From: Tritrichomonas musculus
Lineage: Eukaryota > Parabasalia > Tritrichomonadida > Tritrichomonadidae
Assembly: GCA_039105265.1 (NCBI GenBank)
Contig: JAPFFF010000004.1
Location: 1-64,000, forward strand
Direction of reading: 5' to 3'
DNA: 64,000 bases
Both the position numbers and the translations under genes were made by a program. The notes beneath the pieces were generated by a model. It worked only from the letters and a program-made list of their open reading frames with translations, was not told the DNA's origin and searched no databases. Positions within the stretch are counted from its first letter, which is position 1; every line of letters starts with the position of its first letter. Below are positions 1-11,583 of this stretch, one piece after another.

Positions 1-152
1 CGTCTGGAGACTCGTTATGAAAATCACAACTTTTTGAAAGACTCTCCGCCGCGATTTCGCTTAAAATCTGAAATCATCAATAACTATCTATGGTGAGTAT
101 ATATTATTAATTTCGAAGCATATCGACATATCTCGAGAGTTTCCTATGTTCT
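1..152. repeat. Partial copy of the 961-bp array repeat (right end)
   Basis: This matches 3096-3247, the last 152 bases of the 961-bp repeat. It ends with the inverted-repeat terminus CCTATGTTCT at 143-152. The rest of this copy lies before the window. Confidence 0.85.
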
Positions 153-225
153 ATATTTTTTTAAAATTTTTGACATATCATAAAATATTCAAATATTTCT
201 ATATATAAAAAGTGAAATGAAAAAA

Positions 226-2205
226 TTATCTTTTATTCAGAATCATCATCATTAAGTTATTCAACTGCTCATCAGCATTCCAAAATATCATGTTGTTCAA
301 GCCAGCTGTTTTTATCATGCCCGTTGATTTGGTAGAAATTGAACGTCGATTTTTTTCATAAAAATTCCCCAAAATCCCACTTAACTCTTGAAATGGCATT
401 TTTCTTGGCTTTGGATCGATTAACTTCAATAATGGCATTTTTCTTACAATTTGAACATTCTTCCAAAGGTACAATGCTTGCCGAAGATAGTAAATTATTG
501 GACGTTCTTCAACTGGAGTGTTGTCAAAAATTTTCTTCCCACTGTCACTTCGTGATTCTGGAACTTTTTCTTCAATAGGCATGTTCTTGTACAATTCGTG
601 CTCCAATAGAATGTATTTCATTGATTTCTGGAAATTCACGTGGCTGTCATCTTTTTTATTATGCCTCCGAACATTTGCAAAATTGTGTTCTTGGTAGTGT
701 GAACTGCATGCACCTGTATCAATAGCTTCTTCAGTGATTATTTGAGATGCAATTCCAATTGCAGTAAATATGTATTGTTTACACCAATTATCTGTGAAAC
801 ATCTCATTTTCTTATAGGTATTGGGCTGCACACGATAGATTTTTAAGTTGTGTTCAATGACATATTGTTGCATAAGATAATAAATCAATACAATACTTGC
901 ACCAAGTAAAAGATAGTCAATAGTCTCTTGCCGACTTAGTGAATTCCTGAATAGTGCCTCTAGTAAGAGTGTAGAAGGAAGCATTGATAAAAGTAAATAA
1001 AAGTCTTCGTCATCAATTATTTTTTGAATTGTTTGTAAAGTAAACAATTTTTTTGGGAGGTCATCTTCCATTTTGCGTCCTTTGTTGTTATCCAATAAGT
1101 AAGGAGCAATTCCAATAGTTTTTAAATCTTCTGCAGACCGTGTTTCATAAGAATCATATGGAGAAACTAGGAATTCTTCAAGAGAGGATTTTCTGTAACG
1201 ATCTCTTTTTGTCAGGTGCAATGGATCTGAAAAATGAATTAATACTGCAAATATTTTAATTATACCAACAGCACCAAGACTTAGGAATCTTTCGAAGTTA
1301 CCAATAATTTTGTCGATGAATATATTTGCATATATGCTATAAGTGTTGTCACCATCAGTGCCTAATCCGATAATACTTATGTTTTTTGGCATGAGTGATA
1401 TGATCGATTCAATTTTTTCGCGTAACTCTTGTGTTGCCTTACCTGACGTCGACGGAATACATGCAATTGGAAACTGTTTAAATTCTGGATTTAATGGTGC
1501 AAATGTCATACCGAATTCTGCTTGTATCACTGAGTTATAATTTAATTTAATAAATTCTAAAAATTCGTTGTCATCATTAATAAATGTTTCTGCTAATTCT
1601 GGATCGATCTCTTTGAGATTTAGCACGCCATCAATCCTACCATTTTTATTTACTTTGACATACGGTGTAACATATGCAGCATCAACCATGATAACTCCTT
1701 TTCCAGTAAAATTATTTGGTAAAAACCTTGACATGATATTCAAAATATTTTGTATATCGCCATTAAAAATGTCGTCATGTATTCCTAAATTAGCGAGAGC
1801 TTGCTTTCTATATGTTGAAGCAGTTTTATATGTTGGAAACAATAAATTGGTATTTAAAATATTGAAGTAATGTGGACTCATCATGCTTAACAGTGCAAAG
1901 AATTCGTGAAGTCCATCATAACGTCTTCCTTGAGGAAATTTTGTTATATTATCCCATGTAGCGCCGATGAATCTTAATACTATTGGACTAATATTAATCG
2001 TTTTTTGTTTGTCTTCTGGTATATTCAATTTAATTTTCTGTAAGTCTGCTATTTGTCTTTTTAGCCTTGTATTCTCCAAAATTAACCTTTCATTTTCACC
2101 TTGTAATCTTTGATTGTCTTCTAAGAGCTTTTCGTAAGTTTGCTGAGATCTTGCTTTTGCTCCTGTTTCGGGAGTAAACCATGATGGATTTCGCTTAGGC
2201 GCCAT
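226..2205 (-). CDS. Transposase-like protein, array copy 1 (altered C-terminus)
   Basis: A 659-residue reading frame starting at ATG 2205. Residues about 20-57 form a leucine-rich coiled coil. Candidate catalytic positions of an RNase-H-like DDE/D fold are D175 (VIMVDAAYV), D284/D286 (GTDGDN), D327 (SDPLHLTK) and E506 (HYQEHNFANVRR). The order and spacing recall P-element/THAP9 transposases: a DPxHL motif, then about 180 residues, then E followed by NF and R. This is motif recognition, not an alignment. The copy lacks 4 bp found in copies 2-5, so its tail reads MMMILNKR instead of VNDDDSE. All presumed catalytic positions lie upstream of the change, so it may still be active. Confidence 0.7.
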   Translation of the reverse strand: MAPKRNPSWFTPETGAKARSQQTYEKLLEDNQRLQGENERLILENTRLKRQIADLQKIKLNIPEDKQKTINISPIVLRFIGATWDNITKFPQGRRYDGLHEFFALLSMMSPHYFNILNTNLLFPTYKTASTYRKQALANLGIHDDIFNGDIQNILNIMSRFLPNNFTGKGVIMVDAAYVTPYVKVNKNGRIDGVLNLKEIDPELAETFINDDNEFLEFIKLNYNSVIQAEFGMTFAPLNPEFKQFPIACIPSTSGKATQELREKIESIISLMPKNISIIGLGTDGDNTYSIYANIFIDKIIGNFERFLSLGAVGIIKIFAVLIHFSDPLHLTKRDRYRKSSLEEFLVSPYDSYETRSAEDLKTIGIAPYLLDNNKGRKMEDDLPKKLFTLQTIQKIIDDEDFYLLLSMLPSTLLLEALFRNSLSRQETIDYLLLGASIVLIYYLMQQYVIEHNLKIYRVQPNTYKKMRCFTDNWCKQYIFTAIGIASQIITEEAIDTGACSSHYQEHNFANVRRHNKKDDSHVNFQKSMKYILLEHELYKNMPIEEKVPESRSDSGKKIFDNTPVEERPIIYYLRQALYLWKNVQIVRKMPLLKLIDPKPRKMPFQELSGILGNFYEKNRRSISTKSTGMIKTAGLNNMIFWNADEQLNNLMMMILNKR

Positions 2206-2286
2206 TAAAAAAAAATGATTCTATATTGAAAATTTCAGAGGTTTTTAAATTTGAAAGGAAAAAAAAGCATGACCACGAAAAATTAT

Positions 2287-3247
2287 AGAACATAGGAAAC
2301 TCTCATAATCTTTTGAAATTAATATATAATAAAGTATATCATATTATAAGAATATTTTAATAGAAAACATTTTCCTAATTTTGCGTATATACTGAGATAT
2401 GATTAAAGAAAGTTGCCAAAATTGAGAGGAATTTCTATTCAAATGTAGTATAATTTTGTAATTGATTTTTCTCGAAAATTTGGCGGACGATTTTTCTAAA
2501 AATTTAATATAATATATAATGCAATGTATACTACTATTTAAGATAAATGTAATATACAGGTCATTCGTTGGCTCTGTTCTGGAATCGTTTTTTCCAAAAA
2601 AAATCGTAAAATCGGCTAAAAATAGTGTAAATCGCTTTATCTCGGGATATATACTTATAATGCGCAATTTTTTTGCTTAATCGTGTTTTTAACATCATAA
2701 TAAGACAAATAACCAATTTTTGGGTAAAAATATTGAATTTTGGCCGATATTGTTAGTAACGAGTTTTTTTGTATTTTTATCTTAATATAAAAAATCTCAT
2801 TCTTCACGGATAGGAGTTTTTGGTTATTACTCTATATACAATAAACATACAATCCTATAATTTTATAATCATATACAATACAGTAATGCAATTATTGTTA
2901 TACTGATTATGTAGGTACACCTATTTTTTTTTCTGACATTTAATGCAAAAATACAGAAATCAAATTTTTGAAATATATTTTATAAATAACTCGATGCAAA
3001 GCGAAGCTAATAAAAATATAACAATTGATATATATTAAGATGCTTGCAATATATATTCTTATAATACCATAAATTTTGAAACATTTTTACATTTACGTCT
3101 GGAGACTCGTTATGAAAATCACAACTTTTTGAAAGACTCTCCGCCGCGATTTCGCTTAAAATCTGAAATCATCAATAACTATCTATGGTGAGTATATATT
3201 ATTAATTTCGAAGCATATCGACATATCTCGAGAGTTTCCTATGTTCT
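2287..3247. repeat. 961-bp array repeat, copy 1
   Basis: Begins AGAACATAGGAAACTCTC and ends with its reverse complement. The inverted match extends, with gaps, to GAAATTAAT on each side. It contains a 107-codon minus-strand ORF (2344-2667) that matches no family I know. About 85 bases at 3096-3180 are less AT-rich than the rest and include a small GTCT/AGAC hairpin. Direct copies flank each transposase gene, so it resembles a terminal direct repeat. Confidence 0.8.
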
Positions 3248-3327
3248 ATATTTTTTTAAAATTTTTGACATATCATAAAATATTCAAATATTTCTATATA
3301 TAAAAAGTGAAATGAAAAAATTATCTT

Positions 3328-5304
3328 TTATTCAGAATCATCATCATTAACCAAGTTATTCAACTGCTCATCAGCATTCCAAAATATCATGTTGTTCAAG
3401 CCAGCTGTTTTTATCATGCCCGTTGATTTGGTAGAAATTGAACGTCGATTTTTTTCATAAAAATTCCCCAAAATCCCACTTAACTCTTGAAATGGCATTT
3501 TTCTTGGCTTTGGATCGATTAACTTCAATAATGGCATTTTTCTTACAATTTGAACATTCTTCCAAAGGTACAATGCTTGCCGAAGATAGTAAATTATTGG
3601 ACGTTCTTCAACTGGAGTGTTGTCAAAAATTTTCTTCCCACTGTCACTTCGTGATTCTGGAACTTTTTCTTCAATAGGCATGTTCTTGTACAATTCGTGC
3701 TCCAATAGAATGTATTTCATTGATTTCTGGAAATTCACGTGGCTGTCATCTTTTTTATTATGCCTCCGAACATTTGCAAAATTGTGTTCTTGGTAGTGTG
3801 AACTGCATGCACCTGTATCAATAGCTTCTTCAGTGATTATTTGAGATGCAATTCCAATTGCAGTAAATATGTATTGTTTACACCAATTATCTGTGAAACA
3901 TCTCATTTTCTTATAGGTATTGGGCTGCACACGATAGATTTTTAAGTTGTGTTCAATGACATATTGTTGCATAAGATAATAAATCAATACAATACTTGCA
4001 CCAAGTAAAAGATAGTCAATAGTCTCTTGCCGACTTAGTGAATTCCTGAATAGTGCCTCTAGTAAGAGTGTAGAAGGAAGCATTGATAAAAGTAAATAAA
4101 AGTCTTCGTCATCAATTATTTTTTGAATTGTTTGTAAAGTAAACAATTTTTTTGGGAGGTCATCTTCCATTTTGCGTCCTTTGTTGTTATCCAATAAGTA
4201 AGGAGCAATTCCAATAGTTTTTAAATCTTCTGCAGACCGTGTTTCATAAGAATCATATGGAGAAACTAGGAATTCTTCAAGAGAGGATTTTCTGTAACGA
4301 TCTCTTTTTGTCAGGTGCAATGGATCTGAAAAATGAATTAATACTGCAAATATTTTAATTATACCAACAGCACCAAGACTTAGGAATCTTTCGAAGTTAC
4401 CAATAATTTTGTCGATGAATATATTTGCATATATGCTATAAGTGTTGTCACCATCAGTGCCTAATCCGATAATACTTATGTTTTTTGGCATGAGTGATAT
4501 GATCGATTCAATTTTTTCGCGTAACTCTTGTGTTGCCTTACCTGACGTCGACGGAATACATGCAATTGGAAACTGTTTAAATTCTGGATTTAATGGTGCA
4601 AATGTCATACCGAATTCTGCTTGTATCACTGAGTTATAATTTAATTTAATAAATTCTAAAAATTCGTTGTCATCATTAATAAATGTTTCTGCTAATTCTG
4701 GATCGATCTCTTTGAGATTTAGCACGCCATCAATCCTACCATTTTTATTTACTTTGACATACGGTGTAACATATGCAGCATCAACCATGATAACTCCTTT
4801 TCCAGTAAAATTATTTGGTAAAAACCTTGACATGATATTCAAAATATTTTGTATATCGCCATTAAAAATGTCGTCATGTATTCCTAAATTAGCGAGAGCT
4901 TGCTTTCTATATGTTGAAGCAGTTTTATATGTTGGAAACAATAAATTGGTATTTAAAATATTGAAGTAATGTGGACTCATCATGCTTAACAGTGCAAAGA
5001 ATTCGTGAAGTCCATCATAACGTCTTCCTTGAGGAAATTTTGTTATATTATCCCATGTAGCGCCGATGAATCTTAATACTATTGGACTAATATTAATCGT
5101 TTTTTGTTTGTCTTCTGGTATATTCAATTTAATTTTCTGTAAGTCTGCTATTTGTCTTTTTAGCCTTGTATTCTCCAAAATTAACCTTTCATTTTCACCT
5201 TGTAATCTTTGATTGTCTTCTAAGAGCTTTTCGTAAGTTTGCTGAGATCTTGCTTTTGCTCCTGTTTCGGGAGTAAACCATGATGGATTTCGCTTAGGCG
5301 CCAT
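3328..5304 (-). CDS. Transposase-like protein, array copy 2
   Basis: 658 residues starting at ATG 5304 with an intact C-terminus ending VNDDDSE. The translation is identical to copies 3-5 throughout. The first residues are basic (MAPKRNPSWF) and precede the coiled coil, so they may be a nuclear or DNA-binding tail. I see no THAP or other zinc finger at the N-terminus, unlike animal P-like transposases. The stop codon lies 81 bp from the left 961-bp repeat, and the start lies 81 bp from the next repeat. The gene therefore fills the segment between two direct repeats. Confidence 0.75.
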   Translation of the reverse strand: MAPKRNPSWFTPETGAKARSQQTYEKLLEDNQRLQGENERLILENTRLKRQIADLQKIKLNIPEDKQKTINISPIVLRFIGATWDNITKFPQGRRYDGLHEFFALLSMMSPHYFNILNTNLLFPTYKTASTYRKQALANLGIHDDIFNGDIQNILNIMSRFLPNNFTGKGVIMVDAAYVTPYVKVNKNGRIDGVLNLKEIDPELAETFINDDNEFLEFIKLNYNSVIQAEFGMTFAPLNPEFKQFPIACIPSTSGKATQELREKIESIISLMPKNISIIGLGTDGDNTYSIYANIFIDKIIGNFERFLSLGAVGIIKIFAVLIHFSDPLHLTKRDRYRKSSLEEFLVSPYDSYETRSAEDLKTIGIAPYLLDNNKGRKMEDDLPKKLFTLQTIQKIIDDEDFYLLLSMLPSTLLLEALFRNSLSRQETIDYLLLGASIVLIYYLMQQYVIEHNLKIYRVQPNTYKKMRCFTDNWCKQYIFTAIGIASQIITEEAIDTGACSSHYQEHNFANVRRHNKKDDSHVNFQKSMKYILLEHELYKNMPIEEKVPESRSDSGKKIFDNTPVEERPIIYYLRQALYLWKNVQIVRKMPLLKLIDPKPRKMPFQELSGILGNFYEKNRRSISTKSTGMIKTAGLNNMIFWNADEQLNNLVNDDDSE

Positions 5305-5385
5305 TAAAAAAAAATGATTCTATATTGAAAATTTCAGAGGTTTTTAAATTTGAAAGGAAAAAAAAGCATGACCACGAAAAATTAT

Positions 5386-6346
5386 AGAACATAGGAAACT
5401 CTCATAATCTTTTGAAATTAATATATAATAAAGTATATCATATTATAAGAATATTTTAATAGAAAACATTTTCCTAATTTTGCGTATATACTGAGATATG
5501 ATTAAAGAAAGTTGCCAAAATTGAGAGGAATTTCTATTCAAATGTAGTATAATTTTGTAATTGATTTTTCTCGAAAATTTGGCGGACGATTTTTCTAAAA
5601 ATTTAATATAATATATAATGCAATGTATACTACTATTTAAGATAAATGTAATATACAGGTCATTCGTTGGCTCTGTTCTGGAATCGTTTTTTCCAAAAAA
5701 AATCGTAAAATCGGCTAAAAATAGTGTAAATCGCTTTATCTCGGGATATATACTTATAATGCGCAATTTTTTTGCTTAATCGTGTTTTTAACATCATAAT
5801 AAGACAAATAACCAATTTTTGGGTAAAAATATTGAATTTTGGCCGATATTGTTAGTAACGAGTTTTTTTGTATTTTTATCTTAATATAAAAAATCTCATT
5901 CTTCACGGATAGGAGTTTTTGGTTATTACTCTATATACAATAAACATACAATCCTATAATTTTATAATCATATACAATACAGTAATGCAATTATTGTTAT
6001 ACTGATTATGTAGGTACACCTATTTTTTTTTCTGACATTTAATGCAAAAATACAGAAATCAAATTTTTGAAATATATTTTATAAATAACTCGATGCAAAG
6101 CGAAGCTAATAAAAATATAACAATTGATATATATTAAGATGCTTGCAATATATATTCTTATAATACCATAAATTTTGAAACATTTTTACATTTACGTCTG
6201 GAGACTCGTTATGAAAATCACAACTTTTTGAAAGACTCTCCGCCGCGATTTCGCTTAAAATCTGAAATCATCAATAACTATCTATGGTGAGTATATATTA
6301 TTAATTTCGAAGCATATCGACATATCTCGAGAGTTTCCTATGTTCT
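5386..6346. repeat. 961-bp array repeat, copy 2
   Basis: Same sequence as 2287-3247 by anchor positions. It sits between transposase copies 2 and 3 and has the same AGAACATAGG inverted ends. Confidence 0.8.
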
Positions 6347-6426
6347 ATATTTTTTTAAAATTTTTGACATATCATAAAATATTCAAATATTTCTATATAT
6401 AAAAAGTGAAATGAAAAAATTATCTT

Positions 6427-8403
6427 TTATTCAGAATCATCATCATTAACCAAGTTATTCAACTGCTCATCAGCATTCCAAAATATCATGTTGTTCAAGC
6501 CAGCTGTTTTTATCATGCCCGTTGATTTGGTAGAAATTGAACGTCGATTTTTTTCATAAAAATTCCCCAAAATCCCACTTAACTCTTGAAATGGCATTTT
6601 TCTTGGCTTTGGATCGATTAACTTCAATAATGGCATTTTTCTTACAATTTGAACATTCTTCCAAAGGTACAATGCTTGCCGAAGATAGTAAATTATTGGA
6701 CGTTCTTCAACTGGAGTGTTGTCAAAAATTTTCTTCCCACTGTCACTTCGTGATTCTGGAACTTTTTCTTCAATAGGCATGTTCTTGTACAATTCGTGCT
6801 CCAATAGAATGTATTTCATTGATTTCTGGAAATTCACGTGGCTGTCATCTTTTTTATTATGCCTCCGAACATTTGCAAAATTGTGTTCTTGGTAGTGTGA
6901 ACTGCATGCACCTGTATCAATAGCTTCTTCAGTGATTATTTGAGATGCAATTCCAATTGCAGTAAATATGTATTGTTTACACCAATTATCTGTGAAACAT
7001 CTCATTTTCTTATAGGTATTGGGCTGCACACGATAGATTTTTAAGTTGTGTTCAATGACATATTGTTGCATAAGATAATAAATCAATACAATACTTGCAC
7101 CAAGTAAAAGATAGTCAATAGTCTCTTGCCGACTTAGTGAATTCCTGAATAGTGCCTCTAGTAAGAGTGTAGAAGGAAGCATTGATAAAAGTAAATAAAA
7201 GTCTTCGTCATCAATTATTTTTTGAATTGTTTGTAAAGTAAACAATTTTTTTGGGAGGTCATCTTCCATTTTGCGTCCTTTGTTGTTATCCAATAAGTAA
7301 GGAGCAATTCCAATAGTTTTTAAATCTTCTGCAGACCGTGTTTCATAAGAATCATATGGAGAAACTAGGAATTCTTCAAGAGAGGATTTTCTGTAACGAT
7401 CTCTTTTTGTCAGGTGCAATGGATCTGAAAAATGAATTAATACTGCAAATATTTTAATTATACCAACAGCACCAAGACTTAGGAATCTTTCGAAGTTACC
7501 AATAATTTTGTCGATGAATATATTTGCATATATGCTATAAGTGTTGTCACCATCAGTGCCTAATCCGATAATACTTATGTTTTTTGGCATGAGTGATATG
7601 ATCGATTCAATTTTTTCGCGTAACTCTTGTGTTGCCTTACCTGACGTCGACGGAATACATGCAATTGGAAACTGTTTAAATTCTGGATTTAATGGTGCAA
7701 ATGTCATACCGAATTCTGCTTGTATCACTGAGTTATAATTTAATTTAATAAATTCTAAAAATTCGTTGTCATCATTAATAAATGTTTCTGCTAATTCTGG
7801 ATCGATCTCTTTGAGATTTAGCACGCCATCAATCCTACCATTTTTATTTACTTTGACATACGGTGTAACATATGCAGCATCAACCATGATAACTCCTTTT
7901 CCAGTAAAATTATTTGGTAAAAACCTTGACATGATATTCAAAATATTTTGTATATCGCCATTAAAAATGTCGTCATGTATTCCTAAATTAGCGAGAGCTT
8001 GCTTTCTATATGTTGAAGCAGTTTTATATGTTGGAAACAATAAATTGGTATTTAAAATATTGAAGTAATGTGGACTCATCATGCTTAACAGTGCAAAGAA
8101 TTCGTGAAGTCCATCATAACGTCTTCCTTGAGGAAATTTTGTTATATTATCCCATGTAGCGCCGATGAATCTTAATACTATTGGACTAATATTAATCGTT
8201 TTTTGTTTGTCTTCTGGTATATTCAATTTAATTTTCTGTAAGTCTGCTATTTGTCTTTTTAGCCTTGTATTCTCCAAAATTAACCTTTCATTTTCACCTT
8301 GTAATCTTTGATTGTCTTCTAAGAGCTTTTCGTAAGTTTGCTGAGATCTTGCTTTTGCTCCTGTTTCGGGAGTAAACCATGATGGATTTCGCTTAGGCGC
8401 CAT
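6427..8403 (-). CDS. Transposase-like protein, array copy 3
   Basis: 658 residues, same translation as copy 2 with all candidate catalytic positions present. It lies exactly 3099 bp downstream of copy 2. I found no base difference from copy 2 in the stretches compared by eye. Confidence 0.75.
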   Translation of the reverse strand: MAPKRNPSWFTPETGAKARSQQTYEKLLEDNQRLQGENERLILENTRLKRQIADLQKIKLNIPEDKQKTINISPIVLRFIGATWDNITKFPQGRRYDGLHEFFALLSMMSPHYFNILNTNLLFPTYKTASTYRKQALANLGIHDDIFNGDIQNILNIMSRFLPNNFTGKGVIMVDAAYVTPYVKVNKNGRIDGVLNLKEIDPELAETFINDDNEFLEFIKLNYNSVIQAEFGMTFAPLNPEFKQFPIACIPSTSGKATQELREKIESIISLMPKNISIIGLGTDGDNTYSIYANIFIDKIIGNFERFLSLGAVGIIKIFAVLIHFSDPLHLTKRDRYRKSSLEEFLVSPYDSYETRSAEDLKTIGIAPYLLDNNKGRKMEDDLPKKLFTLQTIQKIIDDEDFYLLLSMLPSTLLLEALFRNSLSRQETIDYLLLGASIVLIYYLMQQYVIEHNLKIYRVQPNTYKKMRCFTDNWCKQYIFTAIGIASQIITEEAIDTGACSSHYQEHNFANVRRHNKKDDSHVNFQKSMKYILLEHELYKNMPIEEKVPESRSDSGKKIFDNTPVEERPIIYYLRQALYLWKNVQIVRKMPLLKLIDPKPRKMPFQELSGILGNFYEKNRRSISTKSTGMIKTAGLNNMIFWNADEQLNNLVNDDDSE

Positions 8404-8484
8404 TAAAAAAAAATGATTCTATATTGAAAATTTCAGAGGTTTTTAAATTTGAAAGGAAAAAAAAGCATGACCACGAAAAATTAT

Positions 8485-9445
8485 AGAACATAGGAAACTC
8501 TCATAATCTTTTGAAATTAATATATAATAAAGTATATCATATTATAAGAATATTTTAATAGAAAACATTTTCCTAATTTTGCGTATATACTGAGATATGA
8601 TTAAAGAAAGTTGCCAAAATTGAGAGGAATTTCTATTCAAATGTAGTATAATTTTGTAATTGATTTTTCTCGAAAATTTGGCGGACGATTTTTCTAAAAA
8701 TTTAATATAATATATAATGCAATGTATACTACTATTTAAGATAAATGTAATATACAGGTCATTCGTTGGCTCTGTTCTGGAATCGTTTTTTCCAAAAAAA
8801 ATCGTAAAATCGGCTAAAAATAGTGTAAATCGCTTTATCTCGGGATATATACTTATAATGCGCAATTTTTTTGCTTAATCGTGTTTTTAACATCATAATA
8901 AGACAAATAACCAATTTTTGGGTAAAAATATTGAATTTTGGCCGATATTGTTAGTAACGAGTTTTTTTGTATTTTTATCTTAATATAAAAAATCTCATTC
9001 TTCACGGATAGGAGTTTTTGGTTATTACTCTATATACAATAAACATACAATCCTATAATTTTATAATCATATACAATACAGTAATGCAATTATTGTTATA
9101 CTGATTATGTAGGTACACCTATTTTTTTTTCTGACATTTAATGCAAAAATACAGAAATCAAATTTTTGAAATATATTTTATAAATAACTCGATGCAAAGC
9201 GAAGCTAATAAAAATATAACAATTGATATATATTAAGATGCTTGCAATATATATTCTTATAATACCATAAATTTTGAAACATTTTTACATTTACGTCTGG
9301 AGACTCGTTATGAAAATCACAACTTTTTGAAAGACTCTCCGCCGCGATTTCGCTTAAAATCTGAAATCATCAATAACTATCTATGGTGAGTATATATTAT
9401 TAATTTCGAAGCATATCGACATATCTCGAGAGTTTCCTATGTTCT
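8485..9445. repeat. 961-bp array repeat, copy 3
   Basis: Separates transposase copies 3 and 4. Termini and length are the same as the other copies. Confidence 0.8.
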
Positions 9446-9525
9446 ATATTTTTTTAAAATTTTTGACATATCATAAAATATTCAAATATTTCTATATATA
9501 AAAAGTGAAATGAAAAAATTATCTT

Positions 9526-11502
9526 TTATTCAGAATCATCATCATTAACCAAGTTATTCAACTGCTCATCAGCATTCCAAAATATCATGTTGTTCAAGCC
9601 AGCTGTTTTTATCATGCCCGTTGATTTGGTAGAAATTGAACGTCGATTTTTTTCATAAAAATTCCCCAAAATCCCACTTAACTCTTGAAATGGCATTTTT
9701 CTTGGCTTTGGATCGATTAACTTCAATAATGGCATTTTTCTTACAATTTGAACATTCTTCCAAAGGTACAATGCTTGCCGAAGATAGTAAATTATTGGAC
9801 GTTCTTCAACTGGAGTGTTGTCAAAAATTTTCTTCCCACTGTCACTTCGTGATTCTGGAACTTTTTCTTCAATAGGCATGTTCTTGTACAATTCGTGCTC
9901 CAATAGAATGTATTTCATTGATTTCTGGAAATTCACGTGGCTGTCATCTTTTTTATTATGCCTCCGAACATTTGCAAAATTGTGTTCTTGGTAGTGTGAA
10001 CTGCATGCACCTGTATCAATAGCTTCTTCAGTGATTATTTGAGATGCAATTCCAATTGCAGTAAATATGTATTGTTTACACCAATTATCTGTGAAACATC
10101 TCATTTTCTTATAGGTATTGGGCTGCACACGATAGATTTTTAAGTTGTGTTCAATGACATATTGTTGCATAAGATAATAAATCAATACAATACTTGCACC
10201 AAGTAAAAGATAGTCAATAGTCTCTTGCCGACTTAGTGAATTCCTGAATAGTGCCTCTAGTAAGAGTGTAGAAGGAAGCATTGATAAAAGTAAATAAAAG
10301 TCTTCGTCATCAATTATTTTTTGAATTGTTTGTAAAGTAAACAATTTTTTTGGGAGGTCATCTTCCATTTTGCGTCCTTTGTTGTTATCCAATAAGTAAG
10401 GAGCAATTCCAATAGTTTTTAAATCTTCTGCAGACCGTGTTTCATAAGAATCATATGGAGAAACTAGGAATTCTTCAAGAGAGGATTTTCTGTAACGATC
10501 TCTTTTTGTCAGGTGCAATGGATCTGAAAAATGAATTAATACTGCAAATATTTTAATTATACCAACAGCACCAAGACTTAGGAATCTTTCGAAGTTACCA
10601 ATAATTTTGTCGATGAATATATTTGCATATATGCTATAAGTGTTGTCACCATCAGTGCCTAATCCGATAATACTTATGTTTTTTGGCATGAGTGATATGA
10701 TCGATTCAATTTTTTCGCGTAACTCTTGTGTTGCCTTACCTGACGTCGACGGAATACATGCAATTGGAAACTGTTTAAATTCTGGATTTAATGGTGCAAA
10801 TGTCATACCGAATTCTGCTTGTATCACTGAGTTATAATTTAATTTAATAAATTCTAAAAATTCGTTGTCATCATTAATAAATGTTTCTGCTAATTCTGGA
10901 TCGATCTCTTTGAGATTTAGCACGCCATCAATCCTACCATTTTTATTTACTTTGACATACGGTGTAACATATGCAGCATCAACCATGATAACTCCTTTTC
11001 CAGTAAAATTATTTGGTAAAAACCTTGACATGATATTCAAAATATTTTGTATATCGCCATTAAAAATGTCGTCATGTATTCCTAAATTAGCGAGAGCTTG
11101 CTTTCTATATGTTGAAGCAGTTTTATATGTTGGAAACAATAAATTGGTATTTAAAATATTGAAGTAATGTGGACTCATCATGCTTAACAGTGCAAAGAAT
11201 TCGTGAAGTCCATCATAACGTCTTCCTTGAGGAAATTTTGTTATATTATCCCATGTAGCGCCGATGAATCTTAATACTATTGGACTAATATTAATCGTTT
11301 TTTGTTTGTCTTCTGGTATATTCAATTTAATTTTCTGTAAGTCTGCTATTTGTCTTTTTAGCCTTGTATTCTCCAAAATTAACCTTTCATTTTCACCTTG
11401 TAATCTTTGATTGTCTTCTAAGAGCTTTTCGTAAGTTTGCTGAGATCTTGCTTTTGCTCCTGTTTCGGGAGTAAACCATGATGGATTTCGCTTAGGCGCC
11501 AT
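9526..11502 (-). CDS. Transposase-like protein, array copy 4
   Basis: 658 residues with a translation identical to copies 2, 3 and 5. Spacing to the neighbouring copies is exactly 3099 bp on both sides. Confidence 0.75.
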   Translation of the reverse strand: MAPKRNPSWFTPETGAKARSQQTYEKLLEDNQRLQGENERLILENTRLKRQIADLQKIKLNIPEDKQKTINISPIVLRFIGATWDNITKFPQGRRYDGLHEFFALLSMMSPHYFNILNTNLLFPTYKTASTYRKQALANLGIHDDIFNGDIQNILNIMSRFLPNNFTGKGVIMVDAAYVTPYVKVNKNGRIDGVLNLKEIDPELAETFINDDNEFLEFIKLNYNSVIQAEFGMTFAPLNPEFKQFPIACIPSTSGKATQELREKIESIISLMPKNISIIGLGTDGDNTYSIYANIFIDKIIGNFERFLSLGAVGIIKIFAVLIHFSDPLHLTKRDRYRKSSLEEFLVSPYDSYETRSAEDLKTIGIAPYLLDNNKGRKMEDDLPKKLFTLQTIQKIIDDEDFYLLLSMLPSTLLLEALFRNSLSRQETIDYLLLGASIVLIYYLMQQYVIEHNLKIYRVQPNTYKKMRCFTDNWCKQYIFTAIGIASQIITEEAIDTGACSSHYQEHNFANVRRHNKKDDSHVNFQKSMKYILLEHELYKNMPIEEKVPESRSDSGKKIFDNTPVEERPIIYYLRQALYLWKNVQIVRKMPLLKLIDPKPRKMPFQELSGILGNFYEKNRRSISTKSTGMIKTAGLNNMIFWNADEQLNNLVNDDDSE

Positions 11503-11583
11503 TAAAAAAAAATGATTCTATATTGAAAATTTCAGAGGTTTTTAAATTTGAAAGGAAAAAAAAGCATGACCACGAAAAATTAT

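Noticed and set aside
339-1870. Plus-strand ORFs of 79, 65 and 100 codons, repeated in each array unit
   Set aside because: They lie opposite the transposase gene and recur only because the unit recurs. No family features.
2344-2667. 107-codon minus-strand ORF in the 961-bp repeat as a second element gene
   Set aside because: Its conservation across copies only reflects near-identical units. Composition is AT-driven and no motif is recognisable. Mentioned only inside the repeat entry.
2287-3247. 961-bp repeats as LTRs of a retrotransposon
   Set aside because: No reverse transcriptase, integrase or gag-like frame lies between them. The only gene is a DDE-transposase candidate.
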